A stretch of 64,000 bases of DNA from QHXM01 sp032160165 (GTDB lineage: Bacteria > Acidobacteriota > Blastocatellia > Pyrinomonadales > Pyrinomonadaceae): positions 1 to 64,000 of the forward strand of contig JAVHWA010000127.1 in assembly GCA_032160165.1 (NCBI GenBank), written 5' to 3'. Of this stretch, positions 44,361-51,533 are shown one piece after another (within the stretch, counting starts at the first letter, position 1; every line of letters starts with the position of its first letter). Position numbers and translations under genes: made by a program. Under the pieces are notes generated by a model. It did no database searches, was not told the DNA's origin, and was given only the letters and a program-made list of their open reading frames with translations.

Positions 44361-45491
44361 GTGAACATCAGTAAGCTGATCCATAGACAAATCTCGGTGG
44401 CGCGAGTCTACGGCATTCCGGTGAGGATCGACTATCGCTGGTTTGTTGTGTTCGCCATCAGCGTGTGGCTTATCTCCGTGAATCTTCAGGCTGGAATTAG
44501 AGGATTACCCCCGGTTGCGGCGATTACCGCGTGGGTCCTTGCCGTCATAACAACGATGGCACTGTTTCTTTCGGTCTTCGGTCACGAGTTGTCGCATGCC
44601 CTGGTCGGTCGGATGGAAGGTATCGAGATCATAGAGATCGTGCTGCATCCGTTCGGTGGGTTGGCTCGGTTGCGCAACGAACCTGAGACGCCGGGCGCGG
44701 AGTTTCGCATCGCGATCGCAGGACCGGCCGCAAGTTTTCTTTTCGCAGTGCTTGCGTTCGGCGCATATCAAATCGCCTTCGTCGGGAATTATCAAACTTC
44801 CGCGGCGATCCTCTTCTTCATCGGCTCGGGCAACATGTTGCTGGCACTGTTCAATCTGTTTCCCGGTTACCCGCTTGATGGGGGCCGAATCCTGCGCGCG
44901 TTGATTTGGCGCAAGCGCGGCGATATCACCGAGGCGACACGGATAGCAGGTCTTTGTGGAATCCTCATCGCGGTAACATTGATGGTGGTGGGAATCTACA
45001 TCGCCGTCTCGCCAAAATGGCATGCTACGCTGGCGGGGTTATGGTCAGTGATGGTCGGACTGTTTCTGTTCGACGCCGCGGCAGGCATCGTCAGACATGC
45101 TCGCACAATGAAACAGGTGACGGTGGCGGAGACGATGGGCGCCCCTATTGCAATCGACCCCGAGATCCTGATCAGTCAATTCATCGATACGGTGTTGCCT
45201 CTGTATCGCCGCACGAGTTTTCCGGTTGCTAGGGGTAAACAACTGCACGGCATACTTGCGTTGGAAGATCTAAAGCAGTTGCCACGCGAACGCTGGCGCG
45301 CAACTCGCGCGCGCGATGTCATGCGTCCCATCGATTCGACGCTCTTCGTGGATTCGGCGACCACGATGGCTCGCGCAGAGGAGATCATGCAGAGCAACGG
45401 CGTAGGCTCGCTCGCGGTGGTTGATCAATCCGGCCAGTTGGTGGGATTTCTGCAGCGGGGACGCTTGAAGAAGGTAAAAGTAAAAAGGTAA
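44361..45491 (+). CDS. Site-2 protease family (M50) metalloprotease with CBS domains
   Basis: 376 residues, GTG start with GGAG eight bases upstream. Membrane-embedded zinc protease: LFLSVFGHELSHALVGRMEG holds HExxH, and ALFNLFPGYPLDGGRILRA holds the second metal motif (Asp). Five to six helices are followed by a C-terminal CBS pair (VAETMGAPIAIDPEILISQF; ARDVMRPIDSTLFVDSATTM). This is the Rip3/group III S2P layout, in which CBS domains may sense nucleotides. It cleaves membrane-spanning regulators. The last residues KKVKVKR are encoded by a heptamer array (locus I), so the tail may be recently altered. Confidence 0.93.
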   Translation: MNISKLIHRQISVARVYGIPVRIDYRWFVVFAISVWLISVNLQAGIRGLPPVAAITAWVLAVITTMALFLSVFGHELSHALVGRMEGIEIIEIVLHPFGGLARLRNEPETPGAEFRIAIAGPAASFLFAVLAFGAYQIAFVGNYQTSAAILFFIGSGNMLLALFNLFPGYPLDGGRILRALIWRKRGDITEATRIAGLCGILIAVTLMVVGIYIAVSPKWHATLAGLWSVMVGLFLFDAAAGIVRHARTMKQVTVAETMGAPIAIDPEILISQFIDTVLPLYRRTSFPVARGKQLHGILALEDLKQLPRERWRATRARDVMRPIDSTLFVDSATTMARAEEIMQSNGVGSLAVVDQSGQLVGFLQRGRLKKVKVKR

Positions 45492-45495
45492 AAGG
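45468..45495. repeat. Heptamer array (GTAAAAG family), locus I
   Basis: Four 7-base units, GAAGAAG/GTAAAAG/TAAAAAG/GTAAAAG, begin inside the last codons of the protease gene and pass its stop, followed by GAGGAG. A possible opposing arm (ACTTTTGCCTTCTCCTCC) lies at 46407-46432, on the far side of the transposase element. Confidence 0.7.
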
Positions 45496-45550
45496 AGGAG
45501 TCGTCAGCGTGGCGCGCAACTTCCTCGTCGTTCGTTACGATTGTTGTTTT

Positions 45551-45599
45551 CGTCCGCCGCGCGGACGAAATGAAAATAGCCCACCGATTCATCGGTGGG
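45551..45599. repeat. Left REP-like palindrome pair
   Basis: Two adjacent hairpins separated by a conserved ATGAAAATAGCCCA block. The same block, inverted, is at the right end (46265-46278), giving terminal symmetry around the transposase gene. Confidence 0.8.
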
Positions 45600-45646
45600 G
45601 GACGATGCGGTTCAGGCGACACAGTCCGTGAAGCGGACGGCTGAAA

Positions 45647-46096
45647 TCAGAGTATGTAACGTGGATCGTATTCTATCCCGTGCCTCTGGACTAGCTCCAA
45701 CAACTCTTCTCTAAAGGTCTTCTTTTGATGATGTTCCTTTTGATTCTCAATGTACGCGATTGTCTTAGGAACTTGTGATGCACTCACGCTGAACGCGCCG
45801 TAACCCTCCTGCCAGGCAAACCTCTGCAGTCTTGGAAAAGTATCGTGGACCCATTTCGAGGTACCGCCTTTGATTAACTGCACAGCTTTGGCGAAGCTCA
45901 TCCTTCCCGGAAGAGAGAGCAAGGCGTGCAGATGATCCACTGTGCCGCCGATCGCGAGCGCCTTCATTCGATTCTGTCGTGCTATTCCGCCGAGATAGGG
46001 CCACAGCCGGAGTTCCAATTCTGACTCGATGAATGGGTACCGACCCTTTGTGCTGAAAGTGCAGTGCATCAGGTTACTGACATATGCGTGAGACAT
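45647..46096 (-). CDS. Y1 HUH transposase, IS200/REP-associated (RAYT-like)
   Basis: 149 residues from the ATG at 46096, which has GGGAGAG upstream; an upstream start adds residues of no family value. The HUH motif is seen as GGTVDHLHALLSLP (H55-x-H57), and the catalytic tyrosine is probably Y115 in KTIAYIENQKEHH. Opening HAYVSNLMHCTFSTKGRYPF and VQLIKGGTSKWVHD are typical of the IS200-like Y1 family. It would cut single-stranded DNA at hairpin ends through a covalent phosphotyrosine. Full length and intact motifs suggest it may be active. Confidence 0.9.
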   Translation of the reverse strand: MSHAYVSNLMHCTFSTKGRYPFIESELELRLWPYLGGIARQNRMKALAIGGTVDHLHALLSLPGRMSFAKAVQLIKGGTSKWVHDTFPRLQRFAWQEGYGAFSVSASQVPKTIAYIENQKEHHQKKTFREELLELVQRHGIEYDPRYIL

Positions 46097-46203
46097 GAGA
46101 CTCTCCCTTCCGTCCGCGGCGCGGAGCATTGCATATTGATAAAGGGTGGAGTGCGAAGGGCGGGACCTCTGGTTTAGGGGACCCCGATTCTACAATATTC
46201 AGT

Positions 46204-46296
46204 CGTCCGTTTCACGGACTCCCGCGTCTTCCTGCCTCATTACCCAGCCCCGAGGCCTCGGGGCTGGGCTATTTTCATCCCGTCCGCTGCGCGGAC
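46204..46296. repeat. Right REP-like palindrome group
   Basis: Three hairpins: GTCCG/CGGAC (46204-46218), a perfect 13-pair CCCAGCCCCGAGG palindrome (46243-46268), and GTCCGC/GCGGAC (46282-46296). The remaining bases of the 392-base interval 46097-46488 hold no gene I can support. Confidence 0.8.
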
Positions 46297-46488
46297 TCGA
46301 CTTCCAAGAGTACATCCTGGGTACGCGATCTTTCAGTGCTCACCAGCACCGCGCGCCTGGCTCAACCACATGCCCTTGATCCCTATTAGCCAATTCTTTA
46401 ACGGTGACCCATAACTTTTGCCTTCTCCTCCTTTTTCCCCCATAATCCATCCGGAGCCCCCGTTTCCTATCGGAAGGAGACTCTATAG

Positions 46489-47430
46489 ATGTGGGCAGTG
46501 CTCGCAGCACTTGTCGCCAATGGACTGATAACGATCTTCAAGTTTGCGGCCGCGGTCATCACCGGTTCTTCCGGCATGATGGCCGAGTCTTTGCACTCGC
46601 TGGCGGATACGACCAATCAGGTCTTCTTGTTGCTCGGCTTGCGCTTTTACAAGCGGCCGGCATCTACCAAGCATCCCTTCGGGTTCGGCAAGGAACGGTT
46701 TTTCTGGTCGTTCATAGCGGCGATTTTCATCTTCGGTGTCGGCGCTACGTACGCCCTGTACGAAGGGTATTCCAAGCTAAGGCACCCGCATCCGCCTGAG
46801 CATCTCGCCTGGGCCTATTGGGTGCTCGGCATCTCCTTTGTGCTTGAATCGCTCTCAATCGCAATTGCGATCAGGCAGGAGATCAACGAGGCACGCCACG
46901 AAGGATTGACGTTTAGGGAATACCTGCGCGAGTCGAAAGATCCGACCGCCAAGACGGTGATCTTTGAAGATTCGGCCGCGTTGATCGGCATAGTTATCGC
47001 AGCCGTTGGAATTTACCTGACCGATCACCAGGTCTGGCCGGGAAGCGGAGCTTATTGGGACGGTTTGGCTTCGATGGCCATCGGCGTCGTCCTCGCCATC
47101 GTCGCATTCGCACTGGCCCGAACTTCGCGCGGACTGCTTCTGGGTGAAGCGGCGACACCAAAGTCAGTGGCGGCCATCCGTAGCGCGATTGAAAAACATC
47201 CAAACGTAGATAAAGTGCTCGAGCTTTTGACTATGCACCTTGCGCCCAAGCAGATCCTGGTCAACGCGCACGTAGATCTTCGAGATGACCTGACGACGGA
47301 TGAGATAGTGCGTACCGTGGGCGAGATTGAAGCGTCGATCAAGAGCGCCGAGCCCAAGGTCCATAATATCTTTTTAGAGGCTGCCAACGAGACTACGAGG
47401 TTGGAGCCCGTACCGATTCCCCAGCACTGA
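46489..47430 (+). CDS. Cation diffusion facilitator (CDF) transporter
   Basis: 313 residues, GGAG before the ATG. Six membrane helices: VLAALVANGLITIFKFAAAV opens, with AESLHSLADTTNQVFLL carrying the HSLAD metal site, and VIFEDSAALIGIVIAAVGIY the second site (E/D instead of the usual H-x3-D). A C-terminal cytoplasmic domain follows (VAAIRSAIEKHPNVDKVLEL, ILVNAHVDLRDDLTTDEI). The ED-type second site and the motif KHPFGFGKERFFW place it near SLC30A9/ZnT9-like bacterial members. It exports zinc or another divalent metal by proton exchange. Monocistronic by appearance; the RAYT element lies upstream. Confidence 0.9.
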   Translation: MWAVLAALVANGLITIFKFAAAVITGSSGMMAESLHSLADTTNQVFLLLGLRFYKRPASTKHPFGFGKERFFWSFIAAIFIFGVGATYALYEGYSKLRHPHPPEHLAWAYWVLGISFVLESLSIAIAIRQEINEARHEGLTFREYLRESKDPTAKTVIFEDSAALIGIVIAAVGIYLTDHQVWPGSGAYWDGLASMAIGVVLAIVAFALARTSRGLLLGEAATPKSVAAIRSAIEKHPNVDKVLELLTMHLAPKQILVNAHVDLRDDLTTDEIVRTVGEIEASIKSAEPKVHNIFLEAANETTRLEPVPIPQH

Positions 47431-47524
47431 CCGAAAGCGAGTGCGGCCTTTCGGATCATGGAACGCAGTTTGAAATACACTCCCGGCAACTACACGGTCC
47501 ATATTCGCCAGTTCCAAATGCGCA

Positions 47525-48382
47525 ATGCTTTTGTTACTTCCATATCGCGAGTACCTGGGAAGGCTGAGCGACCCGCGAAACATCGCGGATATCGCGCTCG
47601 TCTTTCTAATCGTGTACGCCGTGCTGAAGCTGGTGCGCGGAACGCGGGCTGCGCCCATGGCGGCGGGCATCGCCTTCATTTTACTGCTCTACGGTCTGGC
47701 AGTCAGCCAAGACCTGGCGACGCTTGAGTTTGTCCTACGCGGCGGGCTGATTTACATCGGCGTAGCCATCATCGTCCTCTTTCAATCAGAGATCCGACAG
47801 GCGCTGATTTCATTCGGCAACAGCTTCCGCATGCCTTTCACCAGAAGGCATCACGGACAGTTCGGCGAAGGGGTCTATGACGAGATCGTGCTGGCGGCCA
47901 CCACACTCGCTTCGACGAAGACCGGGGCGCTGATCGTCATCGAGCGAGGTGTTGGCCTTAAGAACGTGACGGATGGCGGTGTTAAGCTCGAAGCCGAGTT
48001 GAGCTACGACTTGTTGGTGACCATCTTTAATCCTACGACGCCGCTCCATGATGGAGCGGTCGTAGTACGCCGACATCGAATCGCCGCAGCCGCGTGCTTC
48101 CTGCCTCTCACTCTCAATCCGAGGCTCTCAAAAGACCTCGGCACGCGCCATCGCGCGGCCATAGGCATCACCGAAGACTCAGATGCTGTAGCGGTGGTGG
48201 TATCAGAAGAGACCGGCCTGATCTCGTTTGTCGAGGGCGGACAAATACGGCGCGGCCTCGATGCCACCAAGTTGCGCGCGGCGATCTTTCACGCGCTCGA
48301 AGCCCCGGCTGCGAAGGCGGCCCGCGACAGAGAAAGCAAGCTGGTCGATGCGGACGCAGAAACCGAAGTGATCTCGACGTGA
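47525..48382 (+). CDS. cdaA: Diadenylate cyclase CdaA
   Basis: 285 residues. Three N-terminal membrane helices (about 21-37, 43-61, 72-88), then the DAC domain: TGALIVIERGVGL, LHDGAVVV (D176-G177-A178) and GTRHRAAIG (R208-H209-R210), the catalytic DGA and RHR motifs. It joins two ATP to form c-di-AMP, a regulator of potassium, osmolyte and cell-wall balance. The first gene of the classical cdaA-cdaR-glmM module, all on this strand, though the intergenic gaps are large here and filled with heptamer arrays. No clear ribosome site precedes the ATG. Confidence 0.96.
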   Translation: MLLLLPYREYLGRLSDPRNIADIALVFLIVYAVLKLVRGTRAAPMAAGIAFILLLYGLAVSQDLATLEFVLRGGLIYIGVAIIVLFQSEIRQALISFGNSFRMPFTRRHHGQFGEGVYDEIVLAATTLASTKTGALIVIERGVGLKNVTDGGVKLEAELSYDLLVTIFNPTTPLHDGAVVVRRHRIAAAACFLPLTLNPRLSKDLGTRHRAAIGITEDSDAVAVVVSEETGLISFVEGGQIRRGLDATKLRAAIFHALEAPAAKAARDRESKLVDADAETEVIST

Positions 48383-48385
48383 GGA

Positions 48386-48609
48386 ACGGGTGCGAGGGTG
48401 CCGGTAGCGGGTGCCGGGTGCCGGGTGCCGGGCGTCAGGTGCCGGGTGCTGGTAGCGGGTGCCGCGTGCCGGGGATCGGTAGCGGGTGTCGGCCGCGCAA
48501 TCGTAGATTCTGAAATCTGAAATCTGAAATCTGAAATCCAATATCTGAAATCTAAGCTCGAAACTCGAAACTCGAAACTCGAAACCCGAAACCCGAAACC
48601 CCGAACCCG
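48386..48609. repeat. Composite heptamer array, locus J (cdaA-cdaR gap)
   Basis: Nearly the whole 230-base gap is made of 7-base units: first GTGCCGG/TGCCGGG types (about 15 units), then from 48508 AAATCTG types, then from 48554 AACTCGA, AACCCGA and AACCCCG. The last unit ends a few bases before the cdaR ATG. Three unrelated unit sequences follow in series, all with the same period. Confidence 0.92.
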
Positions 48610-48612
48610 ATC

Positions 48613-49575
48613 ATGCCATTTTCTGAAATCAACGAGGGGCAGCGACGACAGGCGCAACGGCCGCATTGGGCGCGGCGTTGGCTGCGCGAAATCTTCGTTC
48701 AGGATCTGGGTCTGAAGGTGCTCGCTCTTCTGATCTCATTCGCGCTCTGGTACGGAGTGACCGGGCAACGCGCCCCCACCACGATTCGAGTCCCACGAGT
48801 ACCCCTGAATTTCCGTTTACCGAACAACATGGAGATCAGCAACGAGCCGCGTACGGATGTCGAAGTGACGCTCACCGGAAGCAAGCGGGCTCTGGATGCG
48901 ATCAACGTTCGAGACCTGATGGTGAACGTCGACGTGGCAGAGCTCACCCCAGGTGAACATCAGGTGCAGTTGACGCCGGATCACATCGCAATGGGATTAC
49001 CAGAGGGCGTGCGCTTTGGAGATATCCAGCCAAACTCCCTGGTCGTGACTCTTGAACCGCGGGTTGAGCGAGATCTCGAAGTTGAAATTCGCCGCTCGGG
49101 TAATGTGCGCGAAGGCTATGAGCTGCGCGGGATCACTGCTGTTCCCGAAAAGGTAAAGGTGCGCGGGCCGGCGAGCCACGTCAATGCGCTTGAGAAAGCG
49201 CCTACCGAGATTATTCGGCTCGACAATCGCAGCGAGAGCTTTACCAACGCCCAGGCTGCGATTCAGATCGACGACAAGAGAGTAGATCTAATCGATCCCG
49301 TAGTCAGTGTTCATGTGGATATAGAAGAGCGGCCAACCACCAGGACCTTCACCAATGTCCCGGTGCAGGAAATGCCGGGTTCGCAGGTGAGTCCCGGAAC
49401 TGCGAGTGTCACGCTCTCCGGACCTCCATCGCTGCTGAACACGATGAGTCAGTCTGATTTTCAGATCGCTGTTGAACCCGACTCTGGGGGAGCTGTTACA
49501 CCGCGCTTGATAGTTCCGGCGGACTCGCAAGGCAGGATCAAACTGGTATCGTTCAAATTCTCGGGAATTAGATAG
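48613..49575 (+). CDS. cdaR: YbbR-domain protein CdaR, regulator of CdaA
   Basis: 320 residues. Short cytoplasmic start, one membrane helix (LGLKVLALLISFALWYGVTG) with the family's preceding W-LRE-x-DLGLK, and then about four YbbR repeats in the periplasm, e.g. IRVPRVPLNFRLPNNMEISN, PRTDVEVTLTGSKRALDAIN and EVEIRRSGNVREGYELRGIT. CdaR contacts CdaA and modulates c-di-AMP synthesis in Firmicutes; the same role is inferred. No standard ribosome site is visible: heptamer units run up to the start. Confidence 0.92.
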   Translation: MPFSEINEGQRRQAQRPHWARRWLREIFVQDLGLKVLALLISFALWYGVTGQRAPTTIRVPRVPLNFRLPNNMEISNEPRTDVEVTLTGSKRALDAINVRDLMVNVDVAELTPGEHQVQLTPDHIAMGLPEGVRFGDIQPNSLVVTLEPRVERDLEVEIRRSGNVREGYELRGITAVPEKVKVRGPASHVNALEKAPTEIIRLDNRSESFTNAQAAIQIDDKRVDLIDPVVSVHVDIEERPTTRTFTNVPVQEMPGSQVSPGTASVTLSGPPSLLNTMSQSDFQIAVEPDSGGAVTPRLIVPADSQGRIKLVSFKFSGIR

Positions 49576-49739
49576 GTGCCCGGTGCCGGTTGCCAGATCT
49601 CAGGTGCCGGTTGCCGGGTTGCGAATTGATAGTTGCAAACCGAAACCCGACACCCGACACCTACAATCTGAAATCTAAGATCTTAACCCGGAACCCGGAA
49701 CCCGGAACCCGGAACCCGGAACCCGGAACCCGGAACCTT
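49576..49739. repeat. Composite heptamer array, locus K (cdaR-glmM gap)
   Basis: Units GGTGCCG/GTTGCCG, then GAAACCC/GACACCC, AATCTGA-type, and finally six perfect GAACCCG copies (49691-49732) plus GAACCTT (49733-49739) that directly abuts the glmM ATG. The unit families match locus J. The GACACC units complement GGTGTC-type units, but no complete second arm is present. Confidence 0.93.
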
Positions 49740-51116
49740 ATGAAGAGACTTTTCGGAACGGATGGAATACGCGGCGAGGCGGGGATATTTCCGCTCGATG
49801 AAGCCACCATACGCACCATCGGTCGCTCGCTGGCAGGCAGGCTCAAAGCTCTGCAGGAAACCCCGTCGACCTACGTGCCCCATATCGTGATCGGACGAGA
49901 CACGCGCGAATCCGGCGCGTGGATCGAGCGCGCGTTCTCTGACGGCGCGCGAGAAGCTGGCGCGGTGATTGAGTCCGCCGGCGTTATAACGACGCCGGGT
50001 GTCGCTTTTCTCACGCGAACGTTGCCCACCGACGCAGGCGTCGTGATCAGCGCTTCTCACAATCCTTTTCAAGACAACGGGATCAAAGTCTTCGAACCGT
50101 CAGGCCGTAAGCTTGACGACGCGATGGAGCGATTGATCGAATCGGACGTCCAGAGTCAGACAGAGGATTCAGAGTTGCCGGCTCGCGACCGTGAAGCCGA
50201 ACCCGTTAATAACGAGCGATCCGTAGAGCTGCGTTCGTTCTACCGCGACTACCTAAAATACGAGATCGGTCAAGGCCTTTCGTTATCTAATCTCCGAATT
50301 GTGGTTGATTGTGCCAACGGTGCTGCATACAGATTTGCGCCGTTAGTTTTGAAGGGACTTGGGGCGCGCGTCAGTGTGATCAACGACTGGCCGAACGGCC
50401 AAAATATCAATCTCAACTGCGGATCGCTGCACATCGAAAGCTTGCAGGACCGTGTCGTCGCTGAACGTGCCGACCTTGGCGTTGCATTCGACGGTGATGC
50501 TGACCGCGCATTGTTCGTCGATGACACCGGGAAATTCGTTGACGGCGACGCGACCCTTTGGGTGCTGGCGAATTATTTAAAAGAGCGCGGTGAATTGAAC
50601 GGCGATACTGTTGTCGCGACAGTCATGAGTAACATTGGCTTAGAGATCGCTCTGCGATCGAAGAAAGGAATTAACCTCGCGCGCACTGATGTAGGCGACA
50701 GGTACGTCCTCGAAGAACTTCTTCGCACGGGCGCAGCGGTTGGGGGTGAGCAATCTGGTCATATCATTTTTCCGAAACTCAGTCTGGCGGGCGACGGAAT
50801 CATCACCACCCTCGCCCTGATCCGTGTGCTGGTTGAAAACAAGAAGTCCCTTGCCGAACTAACAAGCGGATTTCAGCGCTACCCGCAGATTTTGGTTAAC
50901 GTACGCGTCCGCGAAAAGCTGCCTTTTGCAGAGGTGGAACCAATCGCCCGGGCAGCACGCGACATCGAGGAAAGGCTGGGACCGAGAGGTCGCCTCCTGC
51001 TACGCTACTCAGGCACAGAACCGCTGGCGCGGGTGATGATCGAAGGTGAAGCGCAAGACTCGATCGAACAATATGCGAACGAGCTGGCATCTATCATAAA
51101 AGCCGAAATCGGGTAG
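49740..51116 (+). CDS. glmM: Phosphoglucosamine mutase
   Basis: 458 residues from the ATG at 49740; the frame remains open upstream only because the heptamer array lacks stops. Converts glucosamine-6-phosphate to glucosamine-1-phosphate for UDP-GlcNAc and peptidoglycan. Motifs: MKRLFGTDGIRGEAG, VVISASHNPFQDNGIK with the phospho-Ser106, AFDGDADRALFVD (metal loop), GGEQSGHIIF (sugar) and LLRYSGTEPLARVMIEG (phosphate). Only a GGAA from the last repeat unit sits in ribosome-site position. In other bacteria GlmM interacts with and inhibits CdaA. Confidence 0.97.
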   Translation: MKRLFGTDGIRGEAGIFPLDEATIRTIGRSLAGRLKALQETPSTYVPHIVIGRDTRESGAWIERAFSDGAREAGAVIESAGVITTPGVAFLTRTLPTDAGVVISASHNPFQDNGIKVFEPSGRKLDDAMERLIESDVQSQTEDSELPARDREAEPVNNERSVELRSFYRDYLKYEIGQGLSLSNLRIVVDCANGAAYRFAPLVLKGLGARVSVINDWPNGQNINLNCGSLHIESLQDRVVAERADLGVAFDGDADRALFVDDTGKFVDGDATLWVLANYLKERGELNGDTVVATVMSNIGLEIALRSKKGINLARTDVGDRYVLEELLRTGAAVGGEQSGHIIFPKLSLAGDGIITTLALIRVLVENKKSLAELTSGFQRYPQILVNVRVREKLPFAEVEPIARAARDIEERLGPRGRLLLRYSGTEPLARVMIEGEAQDSIEQYANELASIIKAEIG

Positions 51117-51251
51117 GAAATTTCTACGCGTTTGCAGGTGTAAGTCTTACACCCGAACATCCTTTTTTGAGTCGCTTCGAAGGTGTTGCACTCCTGCTTT
51201 TCATCTAATCCACAGCAATCTTGAGATCAAGTTACTCAAGGAAATTATTTC

Positions 51252-51281
51252 TTGCGTGGCATGCGCGTTGCGGTGTATATT
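51252..51281 (+). promoter_or_regulatory. Candidate promoter for a structured RNA
   Basis: TTGCGT (51252-51257), 18 bases, TATATT (51276-51281). Initiation would fall near 51288, just before the first of three hairpins. The 417-base gap 51117-51533 also has GGTGTAA/TTACACC (51137-51153) soon after glmM. The match to consensus is moderate. Confidence 0.45.
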
Positions 51282-51288
51282 GCGGGGC

Positions 51289-51400
51289 AAGAGAGACGGT
51301 TGGTGGATCCTCCGTCTCAAGTGGTTGCTGGGGTGAGGACAGTAACCACGACTATGAATGGGCGCGGTACACTCCCACGTTGCCGCGCCTGTTCGCTTTT
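51289..51400 (+). ncRNA. Candidate small RNA with three tandem hairpins
   Basis: Directly after the candidate promoter come GAGACGG/CCGTCTC (51293-51318, 7 pairs), GTGGTTGCTG/CAGTAACCAC (51321-51349, 10 pairs including one G-U), and GGGCGCGG/CCGCGCCT (51360-51390, 8 pairs) followed by a T-rich run. Three clean stems in about 100 bases of a gap with no coding frame suggest a structured transcript. It does not match tmRNA, SRP RNA or RNase P motifs that I know. It might equally be a long leader of the peptidase gene at 51534. Confidence 0.45.
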
Positions 51401-51533
51401 CCAGGCCTTCCATTTCATCACCAACATTCATCATCCCTACCGTCCGGCGTGATACAATCCATCTACCTTTGTTCGGCATAATATTCCAATACTCGATCCG
51501 TTAGACGAACGCTGAATTCGGGCGTCGCTCACA

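Larger units (their letters stand above)
45551..46296. mobile_element. IS200/RAYT-type element with palindromic ends
   Basis: The transposase gene (45647-46096) is bracketed by inverted palindromic ends. Left: GTCCGC-CGC-GCGGAC hairpin (45552-45566), ATGAAAATAGCCCA (45570-45583), then CCCACCGAT/ATCGGTGGG hairpin (45580-45599). Right, inverted: CCCAGCCCCGAGG/CCTCGGGGCTGGG hairpin (46243-46268), TGGGCTATTTTCAT (46265-46278), GTCCGC-TGC-GCGGAC (46282-46296). Shorter GTCCG...CGGAC hairpins also lie inside both ends (45624-45638 and 46204-46218). This is the arrangement of REP-associated Y1 transposases or IS200/IS605 elements. The exact tips cannot be set from one copy. Confidence 0.75.

Noticed and set aside
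46129..46389. 86-codon frame beside the transposase
   Set aside because: It runs through the palindromic ends of the element and has no independent coding evidence.
48386..49739. CRISPR-like appearance of dense short repeats
   Set aside because: Units are seven bases with no unique spacers and no cas gene is present.
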